This document shows, piece by piece, positions 46,448-55,276 of a stretch of 64,000 nucleotides of DNA. How positions within the stretch are numbered: position 1 is the first letter of the stretch; each line of letters opens with the position of its first letter. The position numbers and the translations under genes are program-made. This DNA is from Candidatus Fredericiella danica. Lineage in GTDB: Bacteria; Chloroflexota; Anaerolineae; Caldilineales; Caldilineaceae. Under the pieces are notes generated by a model. It saw only the letters and a list, made by a program, of their open reading frames with translations. It was not told the origin of the DNA and did not search any database. Where the stretch lies: the NCBI GenBank assembly GCA_016713335.1, contig JADJPH010000018.1, forward strand, positions 40,397 to 104,396, read 5' to 3'.

Positions 46448-47536
46448 ATGTCAAGCACAGCTTTGATCATCCTGAACTGGAATAACGGTAGTGACACGAT
46501 CGAGTGTCTTGCCTCGGTGTTGAAGTCAGACGCCGAGCATTTTCGCATCGTGTTGATCGACAATGGTTCGACGGATGACTCAGTGGAACGGATCCTCGCC
46601 TGGGCGCGCGGTGAACCGACCGCAGGCAGCCCGCTGATCGGTGAGACAACGCTGCCAGCGCCAATCACCGTCGTCGAATATGACCGCGCGGCTGCGGAAC
46701 GGGGCGGGAGCGTGGGTGAAGAAGCACGGCTTGCGCAAACTCCTGCCCAGGAACAGTTGTTACTCGTACGGATCCCGGAAAATCTGGGGTTCGCCGGCGG
46801 CTCAAATGTCGGTCTGCGCTATGCGCTTGCGGCAGGTTTTGACTATGCCCTGCTGCTGAATAATGATACGGTCGTGACGCCAACCACGCTGTCCAGACTG
46901 GTCGCGTTGATGGAGGATCAGCCCGCGATCGATGCCGTGACAGGACAGATACGCTACTATGATCGCCCGCATTTGATCTGGAATTGCGGTGGCAGCATCA
47001 CCTGGTACGGTGTCGTGCGGTATGACTATGCAGACGCAGCCGTTGCCGAAACACCGCAAAACGGCTGGCGACGGATACCCTTTGCCACCGGCTGTGCGCT
47101 GCTCTTACGTGCAAGCGCACTGCGCGCCACCGGTCTCTTGACGGAACGATTCTTCCACGGCGAAGAAGACTTCGAGTTTGCCTTGCGTTTCCGCCGCGCA
47201 GGACGCCTGCAAGCCTGCCGGTACGATGCTGTGATTTACCACAAAGTCAGCGTCTCGATTCGCAAGGCAGCCAATGACAACCTGAAGCGCCGGACTTATC
47301 TTCACTACTTGAACCGGTATATCGACCTACGGGACTACTGGCCGCGCCTATTGTGGGAGCTCTGGCGCTATCCCTATACGGTTTACGTTGTGCTTGCCCT
47401 GTGGCTGCGCCGCCGGGCATCGCTACGCGAGGGGAGCCAAATCGGCCGCTCGCTTCTGCGCGAAACCACCAAATTGAATGGCGTCGACAAGCAGTTGTTT
47501 GAACGTGTGCTGACCGCACAAGCCTGGTTGCCATGA
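46448..47536 (+). CDS. Family 2 glycosyltransferase, rhamnosyltransferase-like
   Basis: 362 residues from ATG 46448. GT-A motifs are ALIILNWNNGSDTIECLASV, VLIDNGSTDDSVERIL and NLGFAGGSNVGLRYA, with DYALLLNNDTVV as the DXD-equivalent, then FHGEEDFEFALRFRRAG. This is the WcaA/RfbF-like group that adds rhamnose and other sugars to lipid-linked oligosaccharides. A C-terminal hydrophobic stretch (YPYTVYVVLALWLRRRA) may anchor it. The frame opens at 46316 inside the flippase gene, but that leader is not conserved-looking. Its stop overlaps the next open frame. Confidence 0.84.
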   Translation: MSSTALIILNWNNGSDTIECLASVLKSDAEHFRIVLIDNGSTDDSVERILAWARGEPTAGSPLIGETTLPAPITVVEYDRAAAERGGSVGEEARLAQTPAQEQLLLVRIPENLGFAGGSNVGLRYALAAGFDYALLLNNDTVVTPTTLSRLVALMEDQPAIDAVTGQIRYYDRPHLIWNCGGSITWYGVVRYDYADAAVAETPQNGWRRIPFATGCALLLRASALRATGLLTERFFHGEEDFEFALRFRRAGRLQACRYDAVIYHKVSVSIRKAANDNLKRRTYLHYLNRYIDLRDYWPRLLWELWRYPYTVYVVLALWLRRRASLREGSQIGRSLLRETTKLNGVDKQLFERVLTAQAWLP

Positions 47537-47613
47537 GTACGCCAACGGACAACACGACCAGACCGCCATTACCATCCTGTTTCGCGAGACCCTCATCGCG
47601 AGGAGGCCCATCC

Positions 47614-49461
47614 ATGTCTTTCCCCTGGAAAGTGGTCAACCCATGGGACATCTTGCGTGGCAGTTGGCGCCTGGGTTTGCTGCTGCTGGTGGTGGCGCTC
47701 GCCAGTGGGCCGACGCAGACGGCCCACTCTGCCGGCAGCATGACCGGCAGCAGTAGCCCAAACCATACGAGAAATGGCAACGTTGCGCCTTTGCAACAGG
47801 CGGCGCCCCGGCCGGTGGCGATCGAGGATACCGCCCGCATGGTGCAAGGGGAAGCAAAGAAGATCAGGGTGCTCGCAAACGACCTTAACCCCGCGGGTGG
47901 ATTGCGGGTGACGTCGGTGACACAGCCTGCGCATGGCAAGGTGCGCTTTCCTGCCACCGGCTGGACGGTCTACTTCATCTCGGCCGCCGACGCCAGTGGG
48001 CCGGAGATCTTCTCCTACACCGTCACCGACATAAACGGCAACTCGTCCACAGCATTGGTGACGGTGAACGTGAGTCCTCGGCCGGAGGCCATGCCGGTCG
48101 CACTGAGCGCGCGCCAGCCTACGGGTAGCTTCTTTTTTGCGTTGACACCGTACGTCATAGTGCCGGCATGGCTGGTGATCCTCCTCCTCGACGCACTGAT
48201 TGCGGCTGCGGTCTGGTTCAACCACCGCCGCTTCGGTACGTGGATGACGCCCTTCAATCTCTTGGCCGTGCCCTATGCCGTGATTGCCACTGCCGCCACG
48301 TTCTTCAGCCAGCCGCTGGGCTTCATCCCTATTTCGTCTGCAAGTTTCTGGATCTGGGGCGTTGGCCTGCTCTACTTCTTTCTGGCCGGGCTGCCGGTGA
48401 TGCTGCTCTACGGCGACACGATTCGCAACAGTATTGGGGGGCAGAAGCCACTTCAGTACTTGCGCACAGGCCAGTGGATCGCCATTGGTCTTGGCTGGGG
48501 TGTCATCCTGCTGCTTGTATTTCGCTTCGTCTCCATTGGTGGTTTCTCCGCGATGGCCGATGAGGCAGGGTACTCGGCGGCGATGGGCCGCGGTCTGGTT
48601 GGCCACGCCAGGGTTCTCTCCTATCTGTTGGTCACGTTGCTGGTTGGCACGCTTGGGCGACGGCAGTGGTTTGGCTGGCTCACGGCGCTGTTGCTCCTGA
48701 TCCTGTTTCTGCTCTATCCGGTTAAGTCCTGGCTCTATATCCCGCTGATTGCCGGTTTGATTCTGCGCGTGACCACCGGTCGGATGCACCTGTCAATCAC
48801 CAGGTTGATCCTGGTGGGCGTCGTGGCGATACCACTTTTCTTTCTCTCTTACCTTTTCACGTTTGCTGCACGCAACCCGGCTTCGATTTTTACGCTACAG
48901 ACCTACACCGACCTGGCGCGCCATGTCGCACTCTATTTCTTCGCCGGTGTGCTTGGCTGGAGCGGATTCCTGCAGCAGATGACTACCCTGCCTGATCCCG
49001 ATCCGGGCTATGTTTTTCAACCCTTGCTCAACGCAATGGCAGTGCTCAGCGGGACCCCTATAGACAGGATTGCGGGCCAATACTGGGTCGTAATCGGTGA
49101 CCAGGTGCTGATGCACTCCAATGTACACGCCTTTTTTGGCACGCTGGCAATCTATCTGGGTTACCCAATGGCGCTGCTCTATGGGGCGGTTGCAGGCTTG
49201 CTGCTGCACTTCTTGTTCGCCTTTGCCGTCATCAGGCGCAACAGCTTCATCCTGGCAACGTGGTCTTTCATGGCGGCGCCCCTGGTTTTTGGGTGGTTCA
49301 ATCTCTACTATATGCACCTTGTATTTGCGGAAATTCTCGTCTATGGGGCCATGCTGGCGACAGTGGCATGGTTTGCCAGCCGCTGGCTGCCCGACGAAGC
49401 ACCCCATGATTCTGCCGCACTGACGCCCACCACCCATAGCGCCGCCACGCTCAACCCGTAG
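47614..49461 (+). CDS. Ig-like domain fused to a Wzy-like polysaccharide polymerase
   Basis: 615 residues from ATG 47614, chosen because GAGGAGG lies 7 bases upstream (ATG 47533 overlaps the previous stop and is less likely). A signal-peptide-like helix (LGLLLLVVALASGPTQTAHS) is followed by an ~85-residue domain of the tandem-95/cadherin-like type (IRVLANDLNPAGGLRVTSV, QPAHGKVRF, YTVTDINGNSSTALVTV). About eleven membrane helices follow, with the organisation of O-antigen polymerases: YLLVTLLVGTLGRRQW, a long loop after IFTLQTYTDL, and SNVHAFFGTLAIYLGYP. The polymerase assignment rests on topology and context. Confidence 0.74.
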   Translation: MSFPWKVVNPWDILRGSWRLGLLLLVVALASGPTQTAHSAGSMTGSSSPNHTRNGNVAPLQQAAPRPVAIEDTARMVQGEAKKIRVLANDLNPAGGLRVTSVTQPAHGKVRFPATGWTVYFISAADASGPEIFSYTVTDINGNSSTALVTVNVSPRPEAMPVALSARQPTGSFFFALTPYVIVPAWLVILLLDALIAAAVWFNHRRFGTWMTPFNLLAVPYAVIATAATFFSQPLGFIPISSASFWIWGVGLLYFFLAGLPVMLLYGDTIRNSIGGQKPLQYLRTGQWIAIGLGWGVILLLVFRFVSIGGFSAMADEAGYSAAMGRGLVGHARVLSYLLVTLLVGTLGRRQWFGWLTALLLLILFLLYPVKSWLYIPLIAGLILRVTTGRMHLSITRLILVGVVAIPLFFLSYLFTFAARNPASIFTLQTYTDLARHVALYFFAGVLGWSGFLQQMTTLPDPDPGYVFQPLLNAMAVLSGTPIDRIAGQYWVVIGDQVLMHSNVHAFFGTLAIYLGYPMALLYGAVAGLLLHFLFAFAVIRRNSFILATWSFMAAPLVFGWFNLYYMHLVFAEILVYGAMLATVAWFASRWLPDEAPHDSAALTPTTHSAATLNP

Positions 49462-49469
49462 GGAGAACC

Positions 49470-50585
49470 ATGCGCATCGCAATTCTATCCGGACGCAACT
49501 CAGTGCATGCCGTCCGCTGGACGAACGAAATGGCCCGCCGCGGCCACGATGTGCACTTGATCAGCGTGCATCCCGGCAACGAACCGCTCGATCCAGGCGT
49601 CACCTTACACATGTTGCCCTATGGTGCACCTGCCGGCTATGTTGCCAGCGGTCTGGCGTTGCGCAGGGTGCTACGCCAGTTGCTCCCCGATGTGCTGCAC
49701 GTGCATCACGCAGGCGGCTATGGTGTGCTTGGCCAGTTGAGCGGTTATCACCCGCGCATCGTCTCGGTTTGGGGGGCGGATGTCTTCCTCGTCCCGTCCA
49801 CAAGCCCAGTCCATCATTGGTTAATTGTCCGCACGCTGAAGACGGCAGATTGGGTTTGTTCGACGAGTGCGGTCATGGCCGTTCGCACGCGTGTGCTTTG
49901 TCCCGAGCTCCCGCATCTGAGCGTCGTGCCTTTTGGCGTTGAGATGGAGAAATTTCAGCCACGGACCGGCGCCGATGTCCGGCCCAGGCGCGTCATCGTT
50001 GGCGCCGTGAAACAACTCAGTATGCTCTACGGTGTCGACGTATTGTTGCGGGCGTTCGTCAAGGCCCGCGATGTATTGCGGCGCTTGAACAGCCCCGAGG
50101 CGCCTGAGTTGGAACTCAGGATCATTGGGGACGGTCCTGATCGCCAGGCGCTGGTTGCCCTTGCCCAACAACTTGGCCTCCCTGAATCGGTCTTCTACGG
50201 CCGAGCACCGCATGCCCAAATACCTTCCCTCCTGCGTGAAATGGATATCTTTGTGGCGGTGAAACGCGCCGAGAGTTTTGGGGTGGCGGTCATTGAAGCT
50301 TCTGCGACCGGGCTACCTGTCGTGGTGTCCGATGTTGGCGGTCTCCCGGAGGTCGTTGCGGCAGATGTAACCGGCTTCATTGTCCCCGCAGAAGACGTGG
50401 CGGCGACGGCCGCCGCAATCATCACACTCGCCCTCAATCCTGACTTGCGCGAGACGATGGGCGCCGCCGGGCGCCGCCTGGTGGAGGAGCGCTACACCTG
50501 GTCAAGGAACGCAGATACGATGGAGGAGATCTATCGGGAGGTGGCGCGCATTGGGCCCGGTCGCGTCCACCGGCCAATGGCTTGA
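49470..50585 (+). CDS. Family 4 glycosyltransferase
   Basis: An intact 371-residue GT-B enzyme. N-terminal SGRNSVHAVRWTNEMARRGHDV and DVLHVHHAGGYGVLG mark the acceptor half. The donor half has VKQLSMLYGVDVLLRAF, IIGDGPDRQALVALA and the E-x7-E signature ESFGVAVIEASATGLPVV. It follows the polymerase by 8 bases and is probably in the same transcript. The sugar transferred is unknown. Confidence 0.86.
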   Translation: MRIAILSGRNSVHAVRWTNEMARRGHDVHLISVHPGNEPLDPGVTLHMLPYGAPAGYVASGLALRRVLRQLLPDVLHVHHAGGYGVLGQLSGYHPRIVSVWGADVFLVPSTSPVHHWLIVRTLKTADWVCSTSAVMAVRTRVLCPELPHLSVVPFGVEMEKFQPRTGADVRPRRVIVGAVKQLSMLYGVDVLLRAFVKARDVLRRLNSPEAPELELRIIGDGPDRQALVALAQQLGLPESVFYGRAPHAQIPSLLREMDIFVAVKRAESFGVAVIEASATGLPVVVSDVGGLPEVVAADVTGFIVPAEDVAATAAAIITLALNPDLRETMGAAGRRLVEERYTWSRNADTMEEIYREVARIGPGRVHRPMA

Positions 50586-50670
50586 AATGGAATGAAGGAT
50601 TCTGCGCCATCGATAACGACCCTCCCTTATGTCTGTGTTACAATGCACAACACTGTGTTGGCCCCTTGAC

Positions 50671-50743
50671 AGCCCGTAGGTGCGGTTTTCAACCGCACGT
50701 GGCCACGGCGCCGGGGCGCGGGGCGGCGGCTGCAGCCGCACCT
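50671..50743. repeat. Inverted-repeat element upstream of the aminotransferase
   Basis: GTGCGGTT-TTC-AACCGCAC (50680-50698) is a perfect 8-bp hairpin. GCGGCTGCAGCCGC (50726-50739) is a perfect palindrome. GTAGGTGCGG and CCGCACCTAC bracket the whole as an inverted pair. No gene is seen in 50586-50811. It may be a REP-type unit or a terminator for the preceding operon; no U-run follows. Confidence 0.6.
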
Positions 50744-50811
50744 ACTGTTCAACCGCAGCCCCTGGCCGGCACAACGTATTCGCATATCTCTAGCCAAGTG
50801 AGTTTCGCCTG

Positions 50812-52014
50812 ATGCAGCGCATCTACTTATCGCCTCCCCATATGTCTGGCCTGGAACAGACATTTGTTCAGGAAGCCTTTGACACCAACTGGATTGCGCC
50901 CTTTGGTCCTCATGTCGATGCCTTTGAAAGTGAATTCGCCGCGCAGGTTGGCGCCGCGCATGCGTGTGCCATCAGTTCGGCGACTGCCGGGCTACACCTC
51001 TCGCTGATCCTCACCGGCGTCGAACGCGGGGATGAAGTCGTTGTGTCCGATCTCACCTTTGCAGCTTCCGTCAATCCAATCCTCTATCAGGGCGCCCGGC
51101 CGGTCTTTGTCGATAGCGAGCCCGGCACATGGAACATGGATCCCCAACTGCTGGCCGAATTGCTCGAACAGCGCGCGCGTGTGGGCAAACTGCCCAAGGC
51201 CGTGATTGTCGTCCATCTCTATGGGCAGAGTGCCGACCTCGACCCAATTCTCGCAGCTTGTGATCGCTATGGCATTCCCTTGATTGAGGACGCCGCCGAG
51301 GCACTGGGCGCCACCTATAAAGGCCACACACCCGGCGTGCTGGGACGGATGGGCGTCTACTCGTTTAACGGCAACAAGATCATCACGACCTCCGGCGGCG
51401 GCATGCTGGTGTCAGCCGATGCGCAGTTGATTGCGCACGCGCGCAAACTTGCCACACAGGCACGCGATCCGGCGCCGCACTACCAGCATTCGGAAGTTGG
51501 CTACAACTATCGCCTGAGCAATGTGCTCGCGGCCATTGGCCGTGGCCAGATCCGGGTGCTCGAAGAACGGGTTGCGACGCGACGCCATCACTTTGAGACA
51601 TACCACCGGGCGCTCCATGCGCTGCCCGGGGTCGACTTCATGCCGGAAGCTGCGTTTGGCCGGTCTTCGCGCTGGCTCACCGTCGTTACCTTTGACCCCA
51701 AAGAAAGTGGCGTCGACCGTGAACTGGTGCGGTTGGCCCTGGAGGCCAAGAATATCGAGTCTCGCCCCGTTTGGAAACCGATGCACCTGCAACCGGTCTT
51801 TGCCACATGTGAATGCGCCGGCGGCTCGGTTGGGGAACATCTCTTTGAGCACGGGCTATGCTTGCCTTCTGGCTCGAACATGACTCAGCAGGACCTGCAC
51901 CGGGTGGTCGATACGATTCGCACTGTCTTCAAACAAAGCGGACACGGTCGAGTCGCAGACGAACACTGCGTGGATGCATTGGTCAAAATCAGCGACCCAG
52001 TGACAGTCGATTAG
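50812..52014 (+). CDS. DegT/DnrJ/EryC1 PLP-dependent sugar aminotransferase (PglE-like)
   Basis: 400 residues. The N-terminus IYLSPPHMSGLEQTFVQEAF and DTNWIAPFGPHVDAFE are hallmarks of the PglE/LegC subgroup, which aminates UDP-4-keto-6-deoxy-GlcNAc. The PLP-binding lysine lies in YSFNGNKIITTSGGGM, with DAAEALGATYKG upstream. With the membrane 4,6-dehydratase (59101), the acetyltransferase (56512) and the phosphoglycosyl transferase (58258) it could make and load a bacillosamine-like sugar. A WbpE-type role is the alternative. The frame is intact. Confidence 0.87.
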   Translation: MQRIYLSPPHMSGLEQTFVQEAFDTNWIAPFGPHVDAFESEFAAQVGAAHACAISSATAGLHLSLILTGVERGDEVVVSDLTFAASVNPILYQGARPVFVDSEPGTWNMDPQLLAELLEQRARVGKLPKAVIVVHLYGQSADLDPILAACDRYGIPLIEDAAEALGATYKGHTPGVLGRMGVYSFNGNKIITTSGGGMLVSADAQLIAHARKLATQARDPAPHYQHSEVGYNYRLSNVLAAIGRGQIRVLEERVATRRHHFETYHRALHALPGVDFMPEAAFGRSSRWLTVVTFDPKESGVDRELVRLALEAKNIESRPVWKPMHLQPVFATCECAGGSVGEHLFEHGLCLPSGSNMTQQDLHRVVDTIRTVFKQSGHGRVADEHCVDALVKISDPVTVD

Positions 52015-52024
52015 GGATAAGATC

Positions 52025-53104
52025 GTGATCCATGTCCTCCATGTGGTGGGCGCACGCCCCAACTTCATGAAAGTGGCGCCGGTGCTGGATGATTTGCGGT
52101 GCTATCCTCAGGTGCGCCAGACGCTTGTCCACACCGGCCAACACTATGACGTCAACATGTCCGACGTCTTTTTCCAACAGTTGGGGCTGCCCGCACCGGA
52201 CTTCAATCTGGAGGTCGGCTCCGGAAGCCATGCGCAGCAGACTGCGCAAATTCTCGCACGTTTCGAACCGGTCGTGCTGGAACAAAAACCCGACGTCGTC
52301 CTGGTCTATGGGGACGTGAACTCAACAGTGGCGGCGGCGCTCGTGTGCGCCAAACTGCTCATCCCCGTGGGGCACGTCGAAGCGGGTCTCCGTTCCGGGG
52401 ATCGCACCATGCCCGAAGAGATCAACCGGCTGGTGACCGATCAAATCGCCGACTATCTCTTCACGCCATCGCTTGATGGCAATGCCAATCTTGCCCGTGA
52501 AGGAGTCGGCGCGGAAAAGATCCACTTTGTCGGCAATGTGATGATCGATACGCTCATCCGGCTGTTGCCCGCAGCCGAACAGAGCCCGATCCTGGATACG
52601 ATGCGTCTGGCTCCGAGCGGTTACGGTCTGGTCACGTTGCATCGCCCTTCGAACGTGGACGACCCGGAAGAACTCTCTGCGCTCATGGGCGCCCTGGATG
52701 AACTCGCCATCCGGCTACCACTCGTCTTCCCCGTTCACCCGCGCACGCGCCACCGGATCGGCGCCGCGCGCATCGGCAAAAGCAACGATCAACTGCACCT
52801 GATCGACCCGGTCAGTTACCTCGACTTCATTGCGCTCCAGCGCGGCGCCCGCTTTGTGATTACGGACTCGGGTGGCGTTCAAGAAGAGACAACCTGGCTG
52901 GGCGTGCCATGCCTCACCCTGCGCGCCAACACCGAACGCCCGGTCACCGTCACTCAGGGCACAAACCAACTGCTTGGCCGCGACACAGGGCTGCTCAAAG
53001 CGGCGGTTGTACAGATTCTTGAAGGTCGGGGCAAACAGGGTACGATCCCCCCATTGTGGGATGGCCATGCGGGTGAACGGATTGCTGCCATTCTTGTCGC
53101 CTGA
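52025..53104 (+). CDS. wecB: UDP-N-acetylglucosamine 2-epimerase, non-hydrolysing
   Basis: Interconverts UDP-GlcNAc and UDP-ManNAc. The 359-residue GT-B-fold protein has GARPNFMKVAPVLDDL, VHTGQHYDVNMSDVFF, the family motif GHVEAGLRSGDRTMPEEINR, LVTLHRPSNVDDPE and ITDSGGVQEETTWLGVPCL. It starts at GTG 52025, 10 bases after the aminotransferase stop. With the dehydrogenase at 14739 it could lead to UDP-ManNAcA. WbpI-like action on a more modified sugar is possible. Confidence 0.9.
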   Translation: MIHVLHVVGARPNFMKVAPVLDDLRCYPQVRQTLVHTGQHYDVNMSDVFFQQLGLPAPDFNLEVGSGSHAQQTAQILARFEPVVLEQKPDVVLVYGDVNSTVAAALVCAKLLIPVGHVEAGLRSGDRTMPEEINRLVTDQIADYLFTPSLDGNANLAREGVGAEKIHFVGNVMIDTLIRLLPAAEQSPILDTMRLAPSGYGLVTLHRPSNVDDPEELSALMGALDELAIRLPLVFPVHPRTRHRIGAARIGKSNDQLHLIDPVSYLDFIALQRGARFVITDSGGVQEETTWLGVPCLTLRANTERPVTVTQGTNQLLGRDTGLLKAAVVQILEGRGKQGTIPPLWDGHAGERIAAILVA

Positions 53105-53122
53105 CCGCCGGAACGTAGATCC

Positions 53123-55276
53123 ATGCCAGTGAAACCGCTTCAGGCAGCCAGGATGGTCCGTACCTTAGGACCACGCTGGGCCGCTTTTCGTGTGCGCTAC
53201 GCCCTTGAGCACCGGCTTGGCGCACTGGAGCGACGTATGCCGGCCGGCGCCTGGTCCGATTGGCCGCTTGCCGCTGCGCTGACCGACCCTGCGCATGCCG
53301 ATCCGGATGGCTATCTTGCGTTGCGGCGGAGCGCCGCCCGTAGGTTTCTCTTTGCGCCCACGGACCGCCCCTCATTTCAACCTCACCTCCTGGCCTGGGA
53401 CGCAGCCGCCGGCTCAGCGCCGATGCATGCGGCGGACGCGATCGGAGAGGGTATTTTCCCACTCTTTGACCGGTCCTTCACAAGAGGGTTTCCACCTGCA
53501 TGGTGCACCAATGCCGTGACCGGCGAAACTGCGCCTGCGGACAAACACTGGAGCCAGATCAGCGACTTTGGGTACGGCGATATCAAGTACATCTGGGAGA
53601 CGAACCGTTTCGGCTTTGTCTATCCTCTCGTGCGGGCCTACTGGCGCACCGGTGATGAACGTTACCCCACCTCCTTCTGGCAGCTATTCGAAGACTGGCG
53701 CCAAACCAATCCGCCAAACCTGGGACCCAACTGGAAATGCGGGCAGGAGACCAGCCTCCGGCTCATGGCGTTGTGCTTTGCGCTCCATGGGTTTCTTGAT
53801 TCGCCCGAGACCACGCCCACCCGCGTCCAGCAACTCGCCCAACTGATGGCATTTTCGGGCCATCGAATTGCCGCAAACCTGGGCTACGCGCTCAGCCAGC
53901 GCAACAATCACGGTGTCTCTGAAGGGATGGGGCTTTGGACCCTTGGAGTCCTGTTCCCAGAGTTCCGTATGGCGGATGAGTGGCGTTTCAAGGGGCGCCA
54001 GGTGCTGGAGCGTCTTGCGCAAGAGCTGATCTACGCCGACGGCGCCTTTTCCCAGCACTCCACCAACTATCATCGCGTGATGCTCCAAGACTATACCTGG
54101 GCGCTGCGCATCGGGGATCGAAACGGCATGCCCCTCAGTGAGGCGCTACGAGACCGCGTGTACAAAGCGGCTGACCTGCTCTATCAACTCCAGGACGATA
54201 CCACCGGCGAAACGCCGCACCTGGGTGCAAATGACGGCGCACTGGTCTTGCCGTTGAGCAACAGTGCGTTTTGGGACATGCGCCCCGCGATCCAGAGTGC
54301 GGTCTTTGCCACGCGGGGCGAACGCCGGTATGCCGCCGGGCCTTGGGACGAGGCGCTGCTGTGGACGGGTGGCGAGCCGGCGCTGAAGGCGCCGCTGGTT
54401 GCACCCGCTCGCACCGCTTTGGCGGCAGCGCAGGGTGGCTACTACACGTTACGCGCAGAGAAAAGCCTGCTTTTCATGCACTGTGCCAACTATCAGGATC
54501 GCCCCAGTCACGCGGACCAATTGCACGTCGACCTCTGGTGGCGCGGGCACAGTGTGCTGCTCGACCCCGGAACCTACAGTTACAATTCACCGGAATCCTG
54601 GACCACAGCGTTGCCCGGCGCGGCGTGCCACAACACGGTCACCGTGGACGGCGCCGACCAGATGGAACGCGCCGGTCGATTTCTTTGGCTACCCTGGGCA
54701 AAGGGCAGTAGCAAATTGTCGCCGCCTGTGCATGATGGACAACCCGAGTGGGTGGAATGCTCACATGACGGATATCTGCGCCTCGCCGACCCGGTACAAC
54801 ACCGGCGTGCAGCCATCAACCTCGGCGCCGATAGTTGGTTGGTCGTAGATGACCTGGTCAGCCAGGGGCCGCACACGTACCGGTTGCATTGGTTGGCCGG
54901 CGCCCTGCCCTATCGTTTGGACGAAGAGCAGCGGCAGTTGGTGCTTGAGACACCGTCGGGCGAGTATTATATCCAAACGGGCAGTTTGAACGGGGCCATC
55001 ACCCACTGCACCGTTGTCAGTGCCGCAGCAGGCAGTGCGTGCGGCTGGCAGGCGCCGCAATATGGCGACGTGCGCCCCGCGCTTGCCTTCATCTGTGAGG
55101 CACAAGGATCGTCTGTTCGGCTATGGACTTATCTAGGACCCGACCCAGTGCAGATCGAGCAAAGCAAACCGGATACGATCGAGATCACCATGCCCCACGC
55201 AAAGGTCTCCGTCCAACTCGGCGCCAGCCCGGCGCCTTTGATACAGCGAGTCAGCCGCCTATGCACCTCCTCTTGA
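53123..55276 (+). CDS. Heparinase II/III-family polysaccharide lyase-like protein
   Basis: 717 residues. The N-terminal alpha/alpha toroid carries RNNHGVSEGMGLWTLGVLFP and QHSTNYHRVMLQDYTWALRIG, where Asn-His and Tyr are the usual catalytic region. The C-terminal beta-sandwich (Hepar_II_III) has HADQLHVDLWWRGHSVLLDPG and HNTVTVDGADQM. Enzymes of this family cleave uronic-acid-containing polysaccharides. In biosynthetic clusters they are thought to trim or edit the polymer. No signal peptide is obvious, which is odd for an extracellular lyase. The uronic acid made by the dehydrogenase at 14739 fits such a substrate. Its stop overlaps the next gene. Confidence 0.85.
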   Translation: MPVKPLQAARMVRTLGPRWAAFRVRYALEHRLGALERRMPAGAWSDWPLAAALTDPAHADPDGYLALRRSAARRFLFAPTDRPSFQPHLLAWDAAAGSAPMHAADAIGEGIFPLFDRSFTRGFPPAWCTNAVTGETAPADKHWSQISDFGYGDIKYIWETNRFGFVYPLVRAYWRTGDERYPTSFWQLFEDWRQTNPPNLGPNWKCGQETSLRLMALCFALHGFLDSPETTPTRVQQLAQLMAFSGHRIAANLGYALSQRNNHGVSEGMGLWTLGVLFPEFRMADEWRFKGRQVLERLAQELIYADGAFSQHSTNYHRVMLQDYTWALRIGDRNGMPLSEALRDRVYKAADLLYQLQDDTTGETPHLGANDGALVLPLSNSAFWDMRPAIQSAVFATRGERRYAAGPWDEALLWTGGEPALKAPLVAPARTALAAAQGGYYTLRAEKSLLFMHCANYQDRPSHADQLHVDLWWRGHSVLLDPGTYSYNSPESWTTALPGAACHNTVTVDGADQMERAGRFLWLPWAKGSSKLSPPVHDGQPEWVECSHDGYLRLADPVQHRRAAINLGADSWLVVDDLVSQGPHTYRLHWLAGALPYRLDEEQRQLVLETPSGEYYIQTGSLNGAITHCTVVSAAAGSACGWQAPQYGDVRPALAFICEAQGSSVRLWTYLGPDPVQIEQSKPDTIEITMPHAKVSVQLGASPAPLIQRVSRLCTSS

